Source of the DNA: Streptomyces liliifuscus | GTDB taxonomy: Bacteria; Actinomycetota; Actinomycetes; Streptomycetales; Streptomycetaceae | Length of the DNA: 64,000 bases | Reading direction: 5' to 3' | Assembly (NCBI RefSeq): GCF_016598615.1 | Contig: NZ_CP066831.1 | Location: 1,488,001-1,552,000, forward strand | Shown: positions 15,784 to 24,594 of the stretch, one piece after another | Numbering within the stretch: position 1 is the first letter of the stretch | Layout of the letters: each line of letters begins with the position of its first letter | Translations under genes and position numbers: made by a program | The notes under the pieces: model-generated | What the model was told of the DNA's origin: nothing | Database searches by the model: none | What the model saw: only the letters and a program-made list of their open reading frames with translations

Positions 15784-18089
15784 CAGGCGTCACGCTCCCG
15801 AGCCGGGGCGGCCGGATCGGCCGGGCGATGTGGGGCAGGTGAGCTGGGCGTGGTCGGTGAGTGAGGGGTGGTAGGTGAGTGAGGCTCGGTGGGTGAGTGA
15901 GGCTTGGGGGAGGAGCCAAGTGCGGTGGGTGAGTGAGGCGCGGAGGATGAGCCAGGTGCGGTGGGTGAGTGAGGCTCGGTGGGCGAAGGGAGTGCGCCCG
16001 GCGAACTGGGCCGACCGGGTGCGCCGGACGCATTGAGCGAGCCGGCCGCACCCACCGAGCCTGCGCGACGCCCGGCACTCGCGGCACCAGCCGCCCCTGC
16101 CCGGGCTTCCCGAGCGACGGACTCCGCCGGGCCTGCCGGGCCTGCCGGGCCTGCCGGGCCTGCCGGGCCTGCCGGGCCTGCCGGGCCTGCCGGGCCTGCC
16201 GGGCCTGCGGGTGGAGGCTCGTCGGTCGGGGGCGGCAGCGCAACCCCTCCCGGCCTTGCGCCTGCCGGCTCGCCCTGCGTCTCCCGTTCCGCTGCCTGCT
16301 CCCCCGACCCCGCCATCGACTCGACCCCACCAGCGCCTCGGTGCCGTACTCGCCGCAACCGCGGCCACCGCACCCCGCCCCCGCCCGTGACGGCCACCGC
16401 CCCCAGTAGGGCTAGTGCGGTGGCGGGGGCCAGTACCGACCAGGGGGCCCGTTCGGCGTACGGCTGATTCTCGGCGAGGAGCAGGCCCCAATCCGGGGAC
16501 GGCGGTTGCGCGCCGAGGCCGAGGAAGCCGAGGGCCGCGAGGGCCAGGGCGACGCCGGGCAGGCGGAGCAGTGCGTGGCGCAGGACCGGAGGCAGGACCG
16601 CCGGGAGGAGTTCGTGGCGGAGGAGTTGGAGCGGGCCCGCGCCCAGGCCCCGGGTGGCGGTCAAGTGCGTGGTGGCGCGCTCCTGTTGGAGCAGTGCCGA
16701 CGTGTGGGCCGCGAGCGGTGCCCAGGCGACGGCGGTCACCGCGAGGGCCGGGGTCGAGGGACCGCTGCCCGCGACGCCCGTGACGAGGAGGGCCGCGAGG
16801 ACCGGCGGCACGGCGTTGACCGTGTCGACGAGCGGCCCGGAGAACCGTGGCAGCAGCCCCAGCACAACGCCCAGCACAAGCGCGGCCGCGCTCACGGCGA
16901 CGGCCAGGGCCAGGGTGCTCAGCGCCCCGTGGCCGACCCGGGCCAGCACATCGCGCCCGAGCCCGTCCGTGCCGAACGGGTGTGCCCAGGAAGGGGATTG
17001 GAGCCGGGCGGTGGTGTCGAGGCGCAGCGGATCGCGGGCCAGGCCCAGCGCGACGACCGCGAGCAGCAGCCCGCCGTACAGCAGGGGCAGGGTCGTGGGC
17101 CGGGGCGGTGTCGGGCGGTGCAGTGAGGAGAGGGCGCCGTCGCGCAGGGCCGGGCCGATCAAGAGGCGTGCGGTGAGCCGGGCCAGGCCTCCGGCGGCCG
17201 CCGCCAGCAGGACGAGCGCGAGGGTGCCCGCCTGGAGGACGGGCAGGTCCTGCGCCACTGCGGCCTGCAGGGTCAGCCGTCCGAGGCCGGGGATGTCGAA
17301 GACCTGCTCCACGGCGACCGCGCCGCCGGTCAGACCGACGACGAACAGGCCGAAGTTCGGGAGCAGTCCGGGCACGCAGCGGCGCAGTGCCTGCCGGGCG
17401 ATGCTCCGGCCCGGGACTCCCCGCGCGGCGGCTGCCAGCGCCCACTGCTCGGCGAACGCGCCCGGCAGCAGGTCGTCGAGCATCCGCCCGAGCAGCGCGC
17501 CCGCGGGCAGGCCGAGGGAGAGCGCGGGCAGCACCATCCACTGGGGCCCGTACCAGCCGAGCGCGGGCAGCCAGCCGAGCTGCACCCCGACGACGGCGGC
17601 GAGCACCGAGGCGGTGAGGAAGTCGGGCAGTGTGGACAGGAGCGCCGATCCGGTGCCCGCCGAGCGCCGGTCGTCGAGCCGCCGTCCCGCACCGAGCCGC
17701 AGCGTGCGGGCGCACACCGCCCCCGCCGTGACCACCGCGACGGCCAGCGACGCGCCCATCAGCAGGAGCGAGACCCCCAGCGCCTGGAGCACCGACGGTG
17801 TGACCTCCGCACCGGAGATCCACGACCGGCCCGCGTCACCGTGCAGCAGCCCGCCGAACCAGTCACCGAGCAGCTTGGACGGCCCGGCGTCCAGGCCGAG
17901 TTGAGCGCGGATCGCGTCAAGTACCTCGGGCGTCGGGGCACGTTCGGCGGACCGTGCCTTGAGCACGGTGAGCGCCGGGTCCGTGCTCGACAGCCAGGGC
18001 AGCAGCCCCACACCGCACAGGAGGGCGGCGACGAGGGCGGCACGCCAGAGCAGCACCGGCGCCCCGCCGCGCACGACGGCCTTGAGCAC
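15783..18089 (-). CDS. Fused DppB-DppC-type ABC permease with low-complexity tail
   Basis: 768 residues. The N-terminal half (1-320) is a DppB/OppB-like permease: first helix, a periplasmic segment with LDAIRAQLGLDAGPSKLLGDWFGGLLHGDAGRS, and a closing QVFDIPGLGRLTLQAAVAQDLP segment. The second half (about 330-580) is DppC-like (AHPFGTDGLGRDVLARVGHG; LGLGAQPPSPDWGLLLAENQ). These are normally two proteins. After residue 590 a ~175-residue disordered tail follows, with nine PAG tripeptides and many SPT/HSPT units. GTG start; the binding-protein gene ends 15 bp upstream. No ATPase is encoded nearby. Confidence 0.88.
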   Translation of the reverse strand: MLKAVVRGGAPVLLWRAALVAALLCGVGLLPWLSSTDPALTVLKARSAERAPTPEVLDAIRAQLGLDAGPSKLLGDWFGGLLHGDAGRSWISGAEVTPSVLQALGVSLLLMGASLAVAVVTAGAVCARTLRLGAGRRLDDRRSAGTGSALLSTLPDFLTASVLAAVVGVQLGWLPALGWYGPQWMVLPALSLGLPAGALLGRMLDDLLPGAFAEQWALAAAARGVPGRSIARQALRRCVPGLLPNFGLFVVGLTGGAVAVEQVFDIPGLGRLTLQAAVAQDLPVLQAGTLALVLLAAAAGGLARLTARLLIGPALRDGALSSLHRPTPPRPTTLPLLYGGLLLAVVALGLARDPLRLDTTARLQSPSWAHPFGTDGLGRDVLARVGHGALSTLALAVAVSAAALVLGVVLGLLPRFSGPLVDTVNAVPPVLAALLVTGVAGSGPSTPALAVTAVAWAPLAAHTSALLQQERATTHLTATRGLGAGPLQLLRHELLPAVLPPVLRHALLRLPGVALALAALGFLGLGAQPPSPDWGLLLAENQPYAERAPWSVLAPATALALLGAVAVTGGGGVRWPRLRRVRHRGAGGVESMAGSGEQAAERETQGEPAGARPGGVALPPPTDEPPPAGPAGPAGPAGPAGPAGPAGPAGPAGPAESVAREARAGAAGAASAGRRAGSVGAAGSLNASGAPGRPSSPGALPSPTEPHSPTAPGSSSAPHSPTALGSSPKPHSPTEPHSPTTPHSPTTPSSPAPHRPADPAAPARERDA
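16126..16206. repeat. Nine perfect 9-bp tandem repeats (GCCGGGCCT)
   Basis: Nine exact copies lie inside the permease tail and encode Pro-Ala-Gly repeats on the minus strand. Perfect identity suggests recent slippage and possible length variation. Confidence 0.95.
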
Positions 18090-18104
18090 GTACTCCGCCG
18101 CCCG

Positions 18105-19604
18105 TCAGCGCCGCGTGCCGACGCCGAGGAGGCTGCGCTCGTACGGGTCGAGCAGCAGACCACTGACCGCGGCGCCGACGCCGGTGATGATCCGCTGGTG
18201 GACCAGCGGCACGACGGCGTCCGTGCCGAGGACCGCCGCTTCGGCGGTCATCGCCGCGTCCTGCCGCTCGGCGGTGCCGCTGACCGTCTCGGCCTGGGCG
18301 ACGGCCTTGTCGACCTTCTTGTCGCACAGCAGCGCGAGGTTGTAACTGCCCTCGCAGGTGTAGTCGCTGGCGAGGATCGAGACGGGGTCGCCGGTGTCGA
18401 GCATGGTGTTGCGGGCGGACACGAACGCGTCGAACTTCCCGGCCAGCGCGTCGCTTTCGAGCCGCGAGTACTCGCGCACCTCCAGCTTCACCTTGAACCC
18501 GGCCTTCTCCAGTTGCTGCTTGAGCACCTGGGCGACCTCGGGCAGTTCGGGCCGGTTGTCGTACGTGGCCACGGTGACGGACGTGCCGTCGGGCGCTGCC
18601 GCCGCGGCCCTTCCGGTCGGCTTGACGCGCTTGTCGGCCGCCCACGTCAGGGCGGGTCCGTAGATGCCGACGCCGGGGTCGGCGTGCCCTTCGTAGACGC
18701 CCCTGGCGAGGCCGGAGGTGTCGATCGCCTCGCGGGCGGCGGCTCGCGCCTTCGGGTCCTTGAAGGCACCCTTCTCGGTGTTGAGCAGCAGGCTCGTGGT
18801 GCGGGTGGTGGCCGTCTCGCGGCGGGCCACCTCGTCGAGGGAGGTCGCCTGCGAGACCGGCACTGCCTCGGCCACGTCGACGCCGCCGGTGCGCAGCGCG
18901 TTCGTACGGGCCGTGCCGTCGGCTATGAACTTCGCGTCGACGCCGGAGGCCTGGGCGCGGCCGCCCCAGTAGTCGTCGAACCGGTCCAGGGTGGCCGCGG
19001 TGGTGCCGGTGACCTTGGTGAGTTCGAACGGGCCGGTGGCGGTGCCGACCGGGCTGACGGCGTCCTTCTCGGCGTACGCCTTGGAGGAGAGGACCACCAG
19101 GCCCGGGCTCGACAGGCGCAACGGCAGTGCGGAGTCGGGCTTGGCGGCGGTCACCCGTACGCGTCGGTCGCCCGCGGCCTCGGCGGTGAGCTCGACGCCG
19201 GACAGGGCGGCGGTCACGGGCTCGGCGCCCGCGGCGCGGGTGAGGGCCGTGGCGACGGCCTTCGGGGTGACCTCGGTGCCGTCCTGGAAGGCCGCGTCCC
19301 GCAGGGTGAACAGCCAGCTGCGGTCGTTCTCACGGCTCCACGACTCGGCGAGCGCGGGGGCGGCGGCGCCGTTGGCGTCGAGGCGGGTCAGGCCCTCGGT
19401 CACGCCGAGCCGGCTGAGGAGCGTGGCGTCGGCACCGTACGGGTTGAAGTTCTCGGCGGGCGGGAAGGCCAGCGCGACCTTGAGCCGGGAGCCGTCCGCG
19501 CCACCGGACGACTCCTCCCCGCTCTCGGAGGCGAAGCAGCCGGTGAGCAGAGGGGCGAGCAGCAGGCCGGCGACGAACCGGCGACGGCGCGGCAGGGAGC
19601 GCAT
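18105..19604 (-). CDS. Family-5 (peptide/nickel/opine-type) extracellular solute-binding lipoprotein
   Basis: 499 residues. Signal peptide with lipobox (RRRRFVAGLLLAPLLTGC). The SBP_bac_5 pattern is clear: LGVTEGLTRLDANGAAAPALAESWSRENDRSWLFTLRDAAFQDGTEVTPKAVATAL and the later LLLNTEKGAFKDPKARAAAREAIDTSGLA. Such proteins bind peptides, nickel chelates or opine metallophores. It heads the operon with the fused permease and MFS. Ligand cannot be read from sequence. Confidence 0.92.
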   Translation of the reverse strand: MRSLPRRRRFVAGLLLAPLLTGCFASESGEESSGGADGSRLKVALAFPPAENFNPYGADATLLSRLGVTEGLTRLDANGAAAPALAESWSRENDRSWLFTLRDAAFQDGTEVTPKAVATALTRAAGAEPVTAALSGVELTAEAAGDRRVRVTAAKPDSALPLRLSSPGLVVLSSKAYAEKDAVSPVGTATGPFELTKVTGTTAATLDRFDDYWGGRAQASGVDAKFIADGTARTNALRTGGVDVAEAVPVSQATSLDEVARRETATTRTTSLLLNTEKGAFKDPKARAAAREAIDTSGLARGVYEGHADPGVGIYGPALTWAADKRVKPTGRAAAAAPDGTSVTVATYDNRPELPEVAQVLKQQLEKAGFKVKLEVREYSRLESDALAGKFDAFVSARNTMLDTGDPVSILASDYTCEGSYNLALLCDKKVDKAVAQAETVSGTAERQDAAMTAEAAVLGTDAVVPLVHQRIITGVGAAVSGLLLDPYERSLLGVGTRR

Positions 19605-19698
19605 GATCTCTTTCTTCGTGGGGGATTCGCGTGGGGAGATTCGTGGTGAATGGTTTCTTCGCGCGGGGCGAACCGAGCGGGCGGTGCGCGCGCAGCGG

Positions 19699-19731
19699 GT
19701 CCGTCAGGGCAGCGTGTCCGTCAGGGCAGCG
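19699..19731. repeat. 16-bp direct duplication at the GNAT stop codon
   Basis: Two exact copies of GTCCGTCAGGGCAGCG separated by one base. The second copy contains the GNAT stop, so the first is a duplicated gene end lying in the gap before the binding-protein gene. Confidence 0.85.
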
Positions 19732-20260
19732 GGACTTCGAAGTGCACGATCCCTTGCCCTCCGCCCGGCTCCTCGCGCTCGTCGTGGACCACTTTGCCGA
19801 GGGACCGCCAGAACGCCTCGGCGCCGGGTACCGCCGGGTCGGTGTGCAGATAGACGGCGCGGTAGCCGCCGTCCGCCGACGCGAAGTCGAGCAGTTCGCC
19901 GACGAGCAGCCGGGCCAGGCCCTGCCGCCGGTGATCGGCGCGCGTGTACACGCGGCGCAGTTGGGCCGTTTCCCCCGAGGGATAGCGCTCGGCGAGGTCG
20001 CGCGGGTTGGGCGGGTGCGCCGGGCCCCGGGAGTCGAGCGCGGCGGTCGCGGCCACCGTGCCGTCCCGCTCGTCGACCGCGACCAGCAGGGTGTGCCGGT
20101 CGGGTGCGAGATAGAAGGAGTCCAGGTCGATGATGTCGCGGTGCCAGCGCGGTACGTATCCGGTGCCGAAGTCCCGGTAGACGGTGTCCAGCATCACGGA
20201 CCGCGCGCCGTCGAGGTCGTCGGGGGTCGCCGTTCTTATGCAGTAGTCGCGCACCTGCAC
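19721..20260 (-). CDS. GNAT-family N-acetyltransferase
   Basis: 179 residues. GNAT motif A is seen in AQLRRVYTRADHRRQGLARLLVGELLDFA (acetyl-CoA pyrophosphate loop RRQGLAR), with motif B around YLHTDPAVPGAEAFWRSLG. The frame is open further upstream, but that part overlaps the preceding gene, so GTG at 20260 (or 20254) is chosen. No Shine-Dalgarno precedes it; a TATGAT hexamer ends at 20261, placing a leaderless start near 20254. Substrate unknown. Confidence 0.8.
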   Translation of the reverse strand: MQVRDYCIRTATPDDLDGARSVMLDTVYRDFGTGYVPRWHRDIIDLDSFYLAPDRHTLLVAVDERDGTVAATAALDSRGPAHPPNPRDLAERYPSGETAQLRRVYTRADHRRQGLARLLVGELLDFASADGGYRAVYLHTDPAVPGAEAFWRSLGKVVHDEREEPGGGQGIVHFEVPLP

Positions 20261-20270
20261 ATCATATGCA

Positions 20271-20807
20271 TTAAGGCTGGACGGACCCGTCCGGGGTGCG
20301 GTCGCCGTTTCCGTCGGTGGTGGCGTCCATCCGCCACCACGAGCCCCTCCACACGACCCAGACATGGCCGTCCGGCCCGTGGTGCACCTTCAATCCGTCG
20401 ACGACGGCGAGGAGCGGCAGGTTCTTGGCGCCGACCTGGTCGCAGGAGTCCAGCGAGACCTTGACGTCGTCGGTGGCCGCGACCGTGATGCCCGTGGGAT
20501 CCGCGGTGAGCACGATCCGGCAGGTGTCGGCGGCGCTGCGCGCCAGCAGGCATCTGCTCGCGGAGCGGCCCGCGTCGAGGACCGGGGTGACGAAGGACGG
20601 CGGGGCGTCGATCACCCGCGTCACCGCCACGGCGGCCGCATCGGCCGCGAACTCGCCGTCCGCACGGGAGAAATGGGCGGTGAACTCCATCTCCTGCACC
20701 GGCTCCATGACCCCGCACTCGGTCAGCAGTGGTGGCCCGCCCGACGAAGTGCGTACCGGCGTTCCCACCGCCAACCCTCCTTGGTCAGACAGTTCATGGT
20801 CAGTCAT
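20271..20807 (-). CDS. Uncharacterised protein, possibly degenerate anti-sigma/HATPase-like
   Basis: 178 residues from the ATG at 20807 (MTDHELSDQ). No family is recognised with confidence. The pattern of strands around CRIVLTADPTGITVAATDDVKVSLDSCDQ and LLAVVDGLKVHHGPDGHVWVVWRG, with neighbours being a STAS anti-anti-sigma protein, is compatible with a diverged RsbW-type fold, but the N-box Asn is not evident. It ends 10 bp before the GNAT start. Confidence 0.5.
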   Translation of the reverse strand: MTDHELSDQGGLAVGTPVRTSSGGPPLLTECGVMEPVQEMEFTAHFSRADGEFAADAAAVAVTRVIDAPPSFVTPVLDAGRSASRCLLARSAADTCRIVLTADPTGITVAATDDVKVSLDSCDQVGAKNLPLLAVVDGLKVHHGPDGHVWVVWRGSWWRMDATTDGNGDRTPDGSVQP

Positions 20808-21083
20808 ACGAACACGGCTCGTGAACAATCGTGCGGACAATGAAGCGGACGACGAAGCAGATATGCCGCCCCGGACCGGGGCAGCACGGCGACCCTACGT
20901 CCGCAACACCCCCTTGCACAGGGCATGTTGAGTAAACACAAAGACCAAAAGTCAACCGTTGCAGCTGAAATTCACTGAGTCGAGTGAACTAGATCTTGTG
21001 GACGGCGTGGCATGGATGGTTCCGCCGCGGGCGGGGTAGCTACCGAGATCGAATACGCCCTCCCCTGCAGAGGCGGAGCCGAC

Positions 21084-21521
21084 ATGTCGCCGGAATCCCA
21101 TGACCAGGCCCCCGGGCCGCCCGAGTGCGGCACCGCGGAGTCCGAAGTCCCCACGGCGAGTCCGTACGCCCGCAGCTATCCGAGCGGCGGATTCACCGTC
21201 GTCGAGGTGCTGGGCGAGATCGACATGGCGACGGCCGGCGCCCTGGCGGAGCATCTGGACGCGGTGACCGCGGGCCGGGCGCCCCAGGTCCTGGTCGACC
21301 TCCGCCGGGTCACGTTCTTCGACTGCTCGGGGCTGCGTGTGCTGTGCCGGGCCGACCGCCGGGCGAAGGAGCGGGGCGGCTCCCTCCGTCTCGTCTCCGA
21401 CCAGCCCCGCATCCACCGGCTGTTGCGCGCTTCCGGGCTCCTCAGCCGCTTCCCGCCCCTGCCGGCACTTCCTCCTCCGTCCCGTCCGGGAAGCGCACCA
21501 CCACCGCTCCCGCCGCGGTGA
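21084..21521 (+). CDS. STAS-domain anti-sigma factor antagonist
   Basis: 145 residues. A disordered N-terminus of ~30 residues precedes a STAS domain: FTVVEVLGEIDMATAGALAEHL, VLVDLRRVTFFDCSGLRVLCRA (DCSG carries the phosphorylatable Ser), GGSLRLVSDQPRIHRLLRASGL. Such proteins release sigma factors by binding anti-sigma kinases when dephosphorylated by SpoIIE phosphatases. ATG 21084 has an AGGCGGAG RBS; the in-frame ATG at 21012 lacks one. Its last 80 bp overlap the end of the convergent DUF2264 gene. Confidence 0.88.
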   Translation: MSPESHDQAPGPPECGTAESEVPTASPYARSYPSGGFTVVEVLGEIDMATAGALAEHLDAVTAGRAPQVLVDLRRVTFFDCSGLRVLCRADRRAKERGGSLRLVSDQPRIHRLLRASGLLSRFPPLPALPPPSRPGSAPPPLPPR

Positions 21522-23433
21522 CACGTGTACCGGCCCGCGCCCGCAGCGTCTCGGGGTCGCAGGGCCGCACCGGATCGGCGCTCAGTACGACGAGCGTGAC
21601 CAGGAGACGCGGGCGGCCCGGATGGCCGGACAGCCGGAGACACGGCGTGGCGGAGTACTCGCCGTAGGCGTTGGCGCCGCGGACCTGTTCGACGACGCCG
21701 TGCGGCAGGCCCTCGGCCCCGGGCTCCTCCCACCCGTGCAGCGCCACGACCGCGCTCGTGAGACCGTCCCCCTCGCGGCGCGCGAGCGCCCATCCGGGCC
21801 CGGCGGCCCCGGTCAACGGCCCGCTGTCGTCGGCCAGGGCCCATCCCCCTTCGCGTACGAGGGCTCCCGGCGGCCCTTCGACGCGGTGGATCCGTATCTC
21901 CCAGGGGCCGTGGACCACGCTGGTCGTCCCGATGCGGTGTCCCTCGTCGGAGCCCGGCAGGACCGCCCGGTGCCAGGACGCCGCACGGCGGCCCGCCGCG
22001 CCGAGGGGATGGATCCGGCCACGCCTGGAAGCCGCCGTCCCGTCCGCCGTGAGCAGGGCGATGTGGTTGTCGGGGCCGGTCGCGGGACCGTCCGCAGGGG
22101 TGTCGGGTGCCGTGGTGTCGGGTGCCGTGGCGCTGGAGTACGCGAACTTCGCGTAGTGCGGGCTGTCCTCGGCCTCGGCGGGCGGTGGTGGCAGCCGGTC
22201 GCTGCCGTGGTTGACGAGTCGTACGATCCCGTCGGCGGCGGTCGAGTGGAGCAGCCAGCCGGGGGCGGGCAGCGCCAGATACGCGTCCGCCGTGTCCACC
22301 GGTCCCGGTTCCTCGGGAGCCGTCCAGACGGGATGGCCGGCGGGGAGCAGCAGGCCGAGGAACGCCTTGCTCGCCCAGTACGGCGAGGCGGGACCCGAGT
22401 ACCGCTGGGTGACGGGGAGGAAGGGCCGGTACCAGCCCAGGCTCAGCAGTCCCCGTTCGTCGGGCACCCCGCGCTCGGTGAAGTGCCTGAGGGCGCCCGA
22501 CGCCAGCCGGCGGGTGCGTCCTGGCGACAGCGGGGTCGCGTCGGCGAGCGCTCCGGCCCACAGCGGGGCTGTCGTCGCGTAGCGGTAGGTGAGGGAGCGG
22601 CCCTGGTGGACGGGTGCGCCGTCCGAGCCGAAGAAGTACTGGTGTGTGCCGAGGAACGCGCGCAGGCGGGCCCGGTGGACCTCCGTGAGTGAGGGGTCGG
22701 CGCGAGGGCCGGCGATGCGGGCCCACAGGACCGGGTACAGGTGCAGGGCCCAGCCGTTGTAGTAGTCGAACTTGCGGCCGTCGCCGTCGGTGTACCAGCC
22801 GTCGCCCCGGTACCAGTCCTCCAGCCGCGCCAGGCCGCCGTCGATCTCGGCGCGGTTGTGCGGGGCGCCCACCGAGGCGAGGAACTCCTCCGTGACGACC
22901 TGGAAGAGCCGCCAGTTGGAGTCGTTGGCCCGGGCTCCGACGAATCCGCCGAGCCACGCGGCCACCCGCTGGCGTACCGCGTCGTCCAGTCGGTCCCAGA
23001 TCCACGGTCTGGTCTCGTGCAGGGCGATCGCGATCGAGGCGGCCTCGACCATGGGCTGGGCCCTGTCGGCGATGGGCGGCCAGCGGTCGGCGCCCTCCGG
23101 GTCGGTACCGGCGGCGAGCCCGGCCGCGTACCGCTCGACCAGCCCCGGCGGGACGCGCCCGCCGGAGCCCGCGATGCGGCAGGCGGCGAGCAGGAACGAG
23201 CGGGCGTACCCCTCCAGACCGTCGGACCAGGATCCGGCGTGGCCGGGCCGACCCGGCAGCCGGTACTGGGCCAACTCCCTCGACGCGTAGGGGAGCAGGC
23301 CGTCCAGGAGCCGGTCGGCCATCGCCTCCCAGTGTGCGCGGGTCCAGCCGGTGACGGGTGACCGTACGGGGTCGGGGGGCGGCAGGAAGGACGAGTGCGT
23401 CGGGTCGGTGAGCGACACGTGCGGCGCGGTCAT
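21442..23433 (-). CDS. DUF2264-family protein, probable carbohydrate-active enzyme
   Basis: 663 residues. The N-terminal two thirds match the DUF2264 pattern: HWEAMADRLLDGLLPYASRELAQYRLPG, SDGLEGYARSFLLAACRI, NDSNWRLFQVVTEEFL, DYYNGWALHLYPVLWA, GRSLTYRYATTAPLWAG. This suggests an alpha-helical toroid as in unsaturated glucuronyl/rhamnogalacturonyl hydrolases, but no activity is established. No signal peptide, so it is cytoplasmic and acts on imported sugars. It is the last gene of the permease-permease-SBP-LacI operon, 18 bp after LacI. Confidence 0.8.
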   Translation of the reverse strand: MTAPHVSLTDPTHSSFLPPPDPVRSPVTGWTRAHWEAMADRLLDGLLPYASRELAQYRLPGRPGHAGSWSDGLEGYARSFLLAACRIAGSGGRVPPGLVERYAAGLAAGTDPEGADRWPPIADRAQPMVEAASIAIALHETRPWIWDRLDDAVRQRVAAWLGGFVGARANDSNWRLFQVVTEEFLASVGAPHNRAEIDGGLARLEDWYRGDGWYTDGDGRKFDYYNGWALHLYPVLWARIAGPRADPSLTEVHRARLRAFLGTHQYFFGSDGAPVHQGRSLTYRYATTAPLWAGALADATPLSPGRTRRLASGALRHFTERGVPDERGLLSLGWYRPFLPVTQRYSGPASPYWASKAFLGLLLPAGHPVWTAPEEPGPVDTADAYLALPAPGWLLHSTAADGIVRLVNHGSDRLPPPPAEAEDSPHYAKFAYSSATAPDTTAPDTPADGPATGPDNHIALLTADGTAASRRGRIHPLGAAGRRAASWHRAVLPGSDEGHRIGTTSVVHGPWEIRIHRVEGPPGALVREGGWALADDSGPLTGAAGPGWALARREGDGLTSAVVALHGWEEPGAEGLPHGVVEQVRGANAYGEYSATPCLRLSGHPGRPRLLVTLVVLSADPVRPCDPETLRARAGTRVTAAGAVVVRFPDGTEEEVPAGAGSG

Positions 23434-23451
23434 ACGGGGGTGGGTCCTCCG

Positions 23452-24555
23452 TCAGTGGGGGCGGTCGGGCGCCGCGTCGCGCGGTGCCTGCGGGGGCGGC
23501 TGGACGCTGTCGCGTACGACGATGTGGGTGCCGAGCAGATGGTGGGCGCCCGCGGCGTGCTCGGGGTCGCGCAGGGCGATGCGTACGGCGGCCCGGCCGA
23601 GTTCCTCGGCGGGGGTGCGCACGGTGGTGAGCGGCGGGTTGAAGTCCTCGGCGAGCGGGATGTCGTTGTAGCCGACGACGGAGATGTCGTCGGGCACGCG
23701 CAGCCCGGCCTCGGCGATGGCCCGCAGGGCTCCGGCGGCGACCATGTCGTCCCCGGCGAAGACGGCCGTGAAGTCCGGTGTCTCCTTGAGAAGTTGGGTC
23801 ATCGCCCGGTGGCCCGCCGCGCGGCCCAGGCCGCAGTCGACGACATGGGCGGCCTCGGGCGGCAGGCCGTGCTCGGCGAGCGCCGCGCGGTATCCGGCGA
23901 CGCGCGCGTCGAGGGCGGTGTTGCCTGGCAGCCCGCCGAGGAACACGATCCCGCGGTGGCCCGCCGAGAGGAGATGGCCGGTGATGGCGTGGGCGCCGGC
24001 CTCGTTGTCGAACTCGACGACGAGCGCGGGGATGTCCGGGTCGGGCGCGGGCCGTCCGCACAGCACGAGGCGCGCACCGGCCGAGTCGAGGGCCTGCGCG
24101 TAGTGCGCGACACGCTCCCGGTAGGCGTCGTCCTCGACGACCCCGCCGACGAGGATGACCAGCCGGGCGCCCTCCTCGCGCATCAACTGCACGAATTCCA
24201 GCTCGCGTTGCGGGTCCCCGCCGGTGGTGCCGACCAGGCACAGCCAGCCGCGCGAGGCCGCCTCGGCCTCGACGCCCTCGGCGACCTGCGCGTAGAAGGG
24301 GCTGGTGACCTGCCGCAGGACGACGGCGACCATCTTGCGGCCGCCGCCGACCAGGGCGCGGGCGTGCGCGTTGGCCACGTAGTCGAGGTCGCGGGACGCG
24401 CGCAGCACACGGGCGCGGGTCGACGCGGGCACGGGGTGGTTGCCGCTGAGCACGCGCGAGACGGTGGCCATGGACACGCCCGCCCGCTCGGCGACCTCGC
24501 GAATGGTGACGCGTCGCTTCGCCGTCGGCTCCGCCTCTGCCATGTCGTTGCCCAT
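23452..24555 (-). CDS. LacI-family transcriptional repressor
   Basis: 367 residues. The LacI helix-turn-helix lies near residue 16 (VTIREVAERAGVSMATVSRVLSGNHPVPASTRARVLRA), followed by a periplasmic-binding-type sugar sensor (VAVVLRQVTSPFYAQVAEGVEAEA; DDMVAAGALRAIAEAGLRVPDDISVVGYNDIPLAEDFNPPLTTV). Either ATG 24555 or 24543 may start it. It is inside the sugar operon, downstream of the binding protein, and should bind the AAACGTTT palindromes before the operon. Confidence 0.93.
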   Translation of the reverse strand: MGNDMAEAEPTAKRRVTIREVAERAGVSMATVSRVLSGNHPVPASTRARVLRASRDLDYVANAHARALVGGGRKMVAVVLRQVTSPFYAQVAEGVEAEAASRGWLCLVGTTGGDPQRELEFVQLMREEGARLVILVGGVVEDDAYRERVAHYAQALDSAGARLVLCGRPAPDPDIPALVVEFDNEAGAHAITGHLLSAGHRGIVFLGGLPGNTALDARVAGYRAALAEHGLPPEAAHVVDCGLGRAAGHRAMTQLLKETPDFTAVFAGDDMVAAGALRAIAEAGLRVPDDISVVGYNDIPLAEDFNPPLTTVRTPAEELGRAAVRIALRDPEHAAGAHHLLGTHIVVRDSVQPPPQAPRDAAPDRPH

Positions 24556-24594
24556 CTCCCCGTGTCTCCCCTCACAACCGCCCGGCCTGCCACG

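Noticed and set aside
16126..16206. CRISPR-like periodic repeat
   Set aside because: Units are 9 bp, contiguous, without spacers, and encode amino-acid repeats.
14465..16330. A 621-codon minus-strand frame with QAR tripeptide repeats
   Set aside because: It is the shifted reading of the PAG repeat tail and of the MFS gene; the repeat pattern comes from the 9-bp tandem array.
21015..21048. SigB-type promoter (GNNT, then GGGTAG) before the STAS gene
   Set aside because: A GGGTAG hexamer is present, but no -35 element sits at a convincing spacing with the right sequence.
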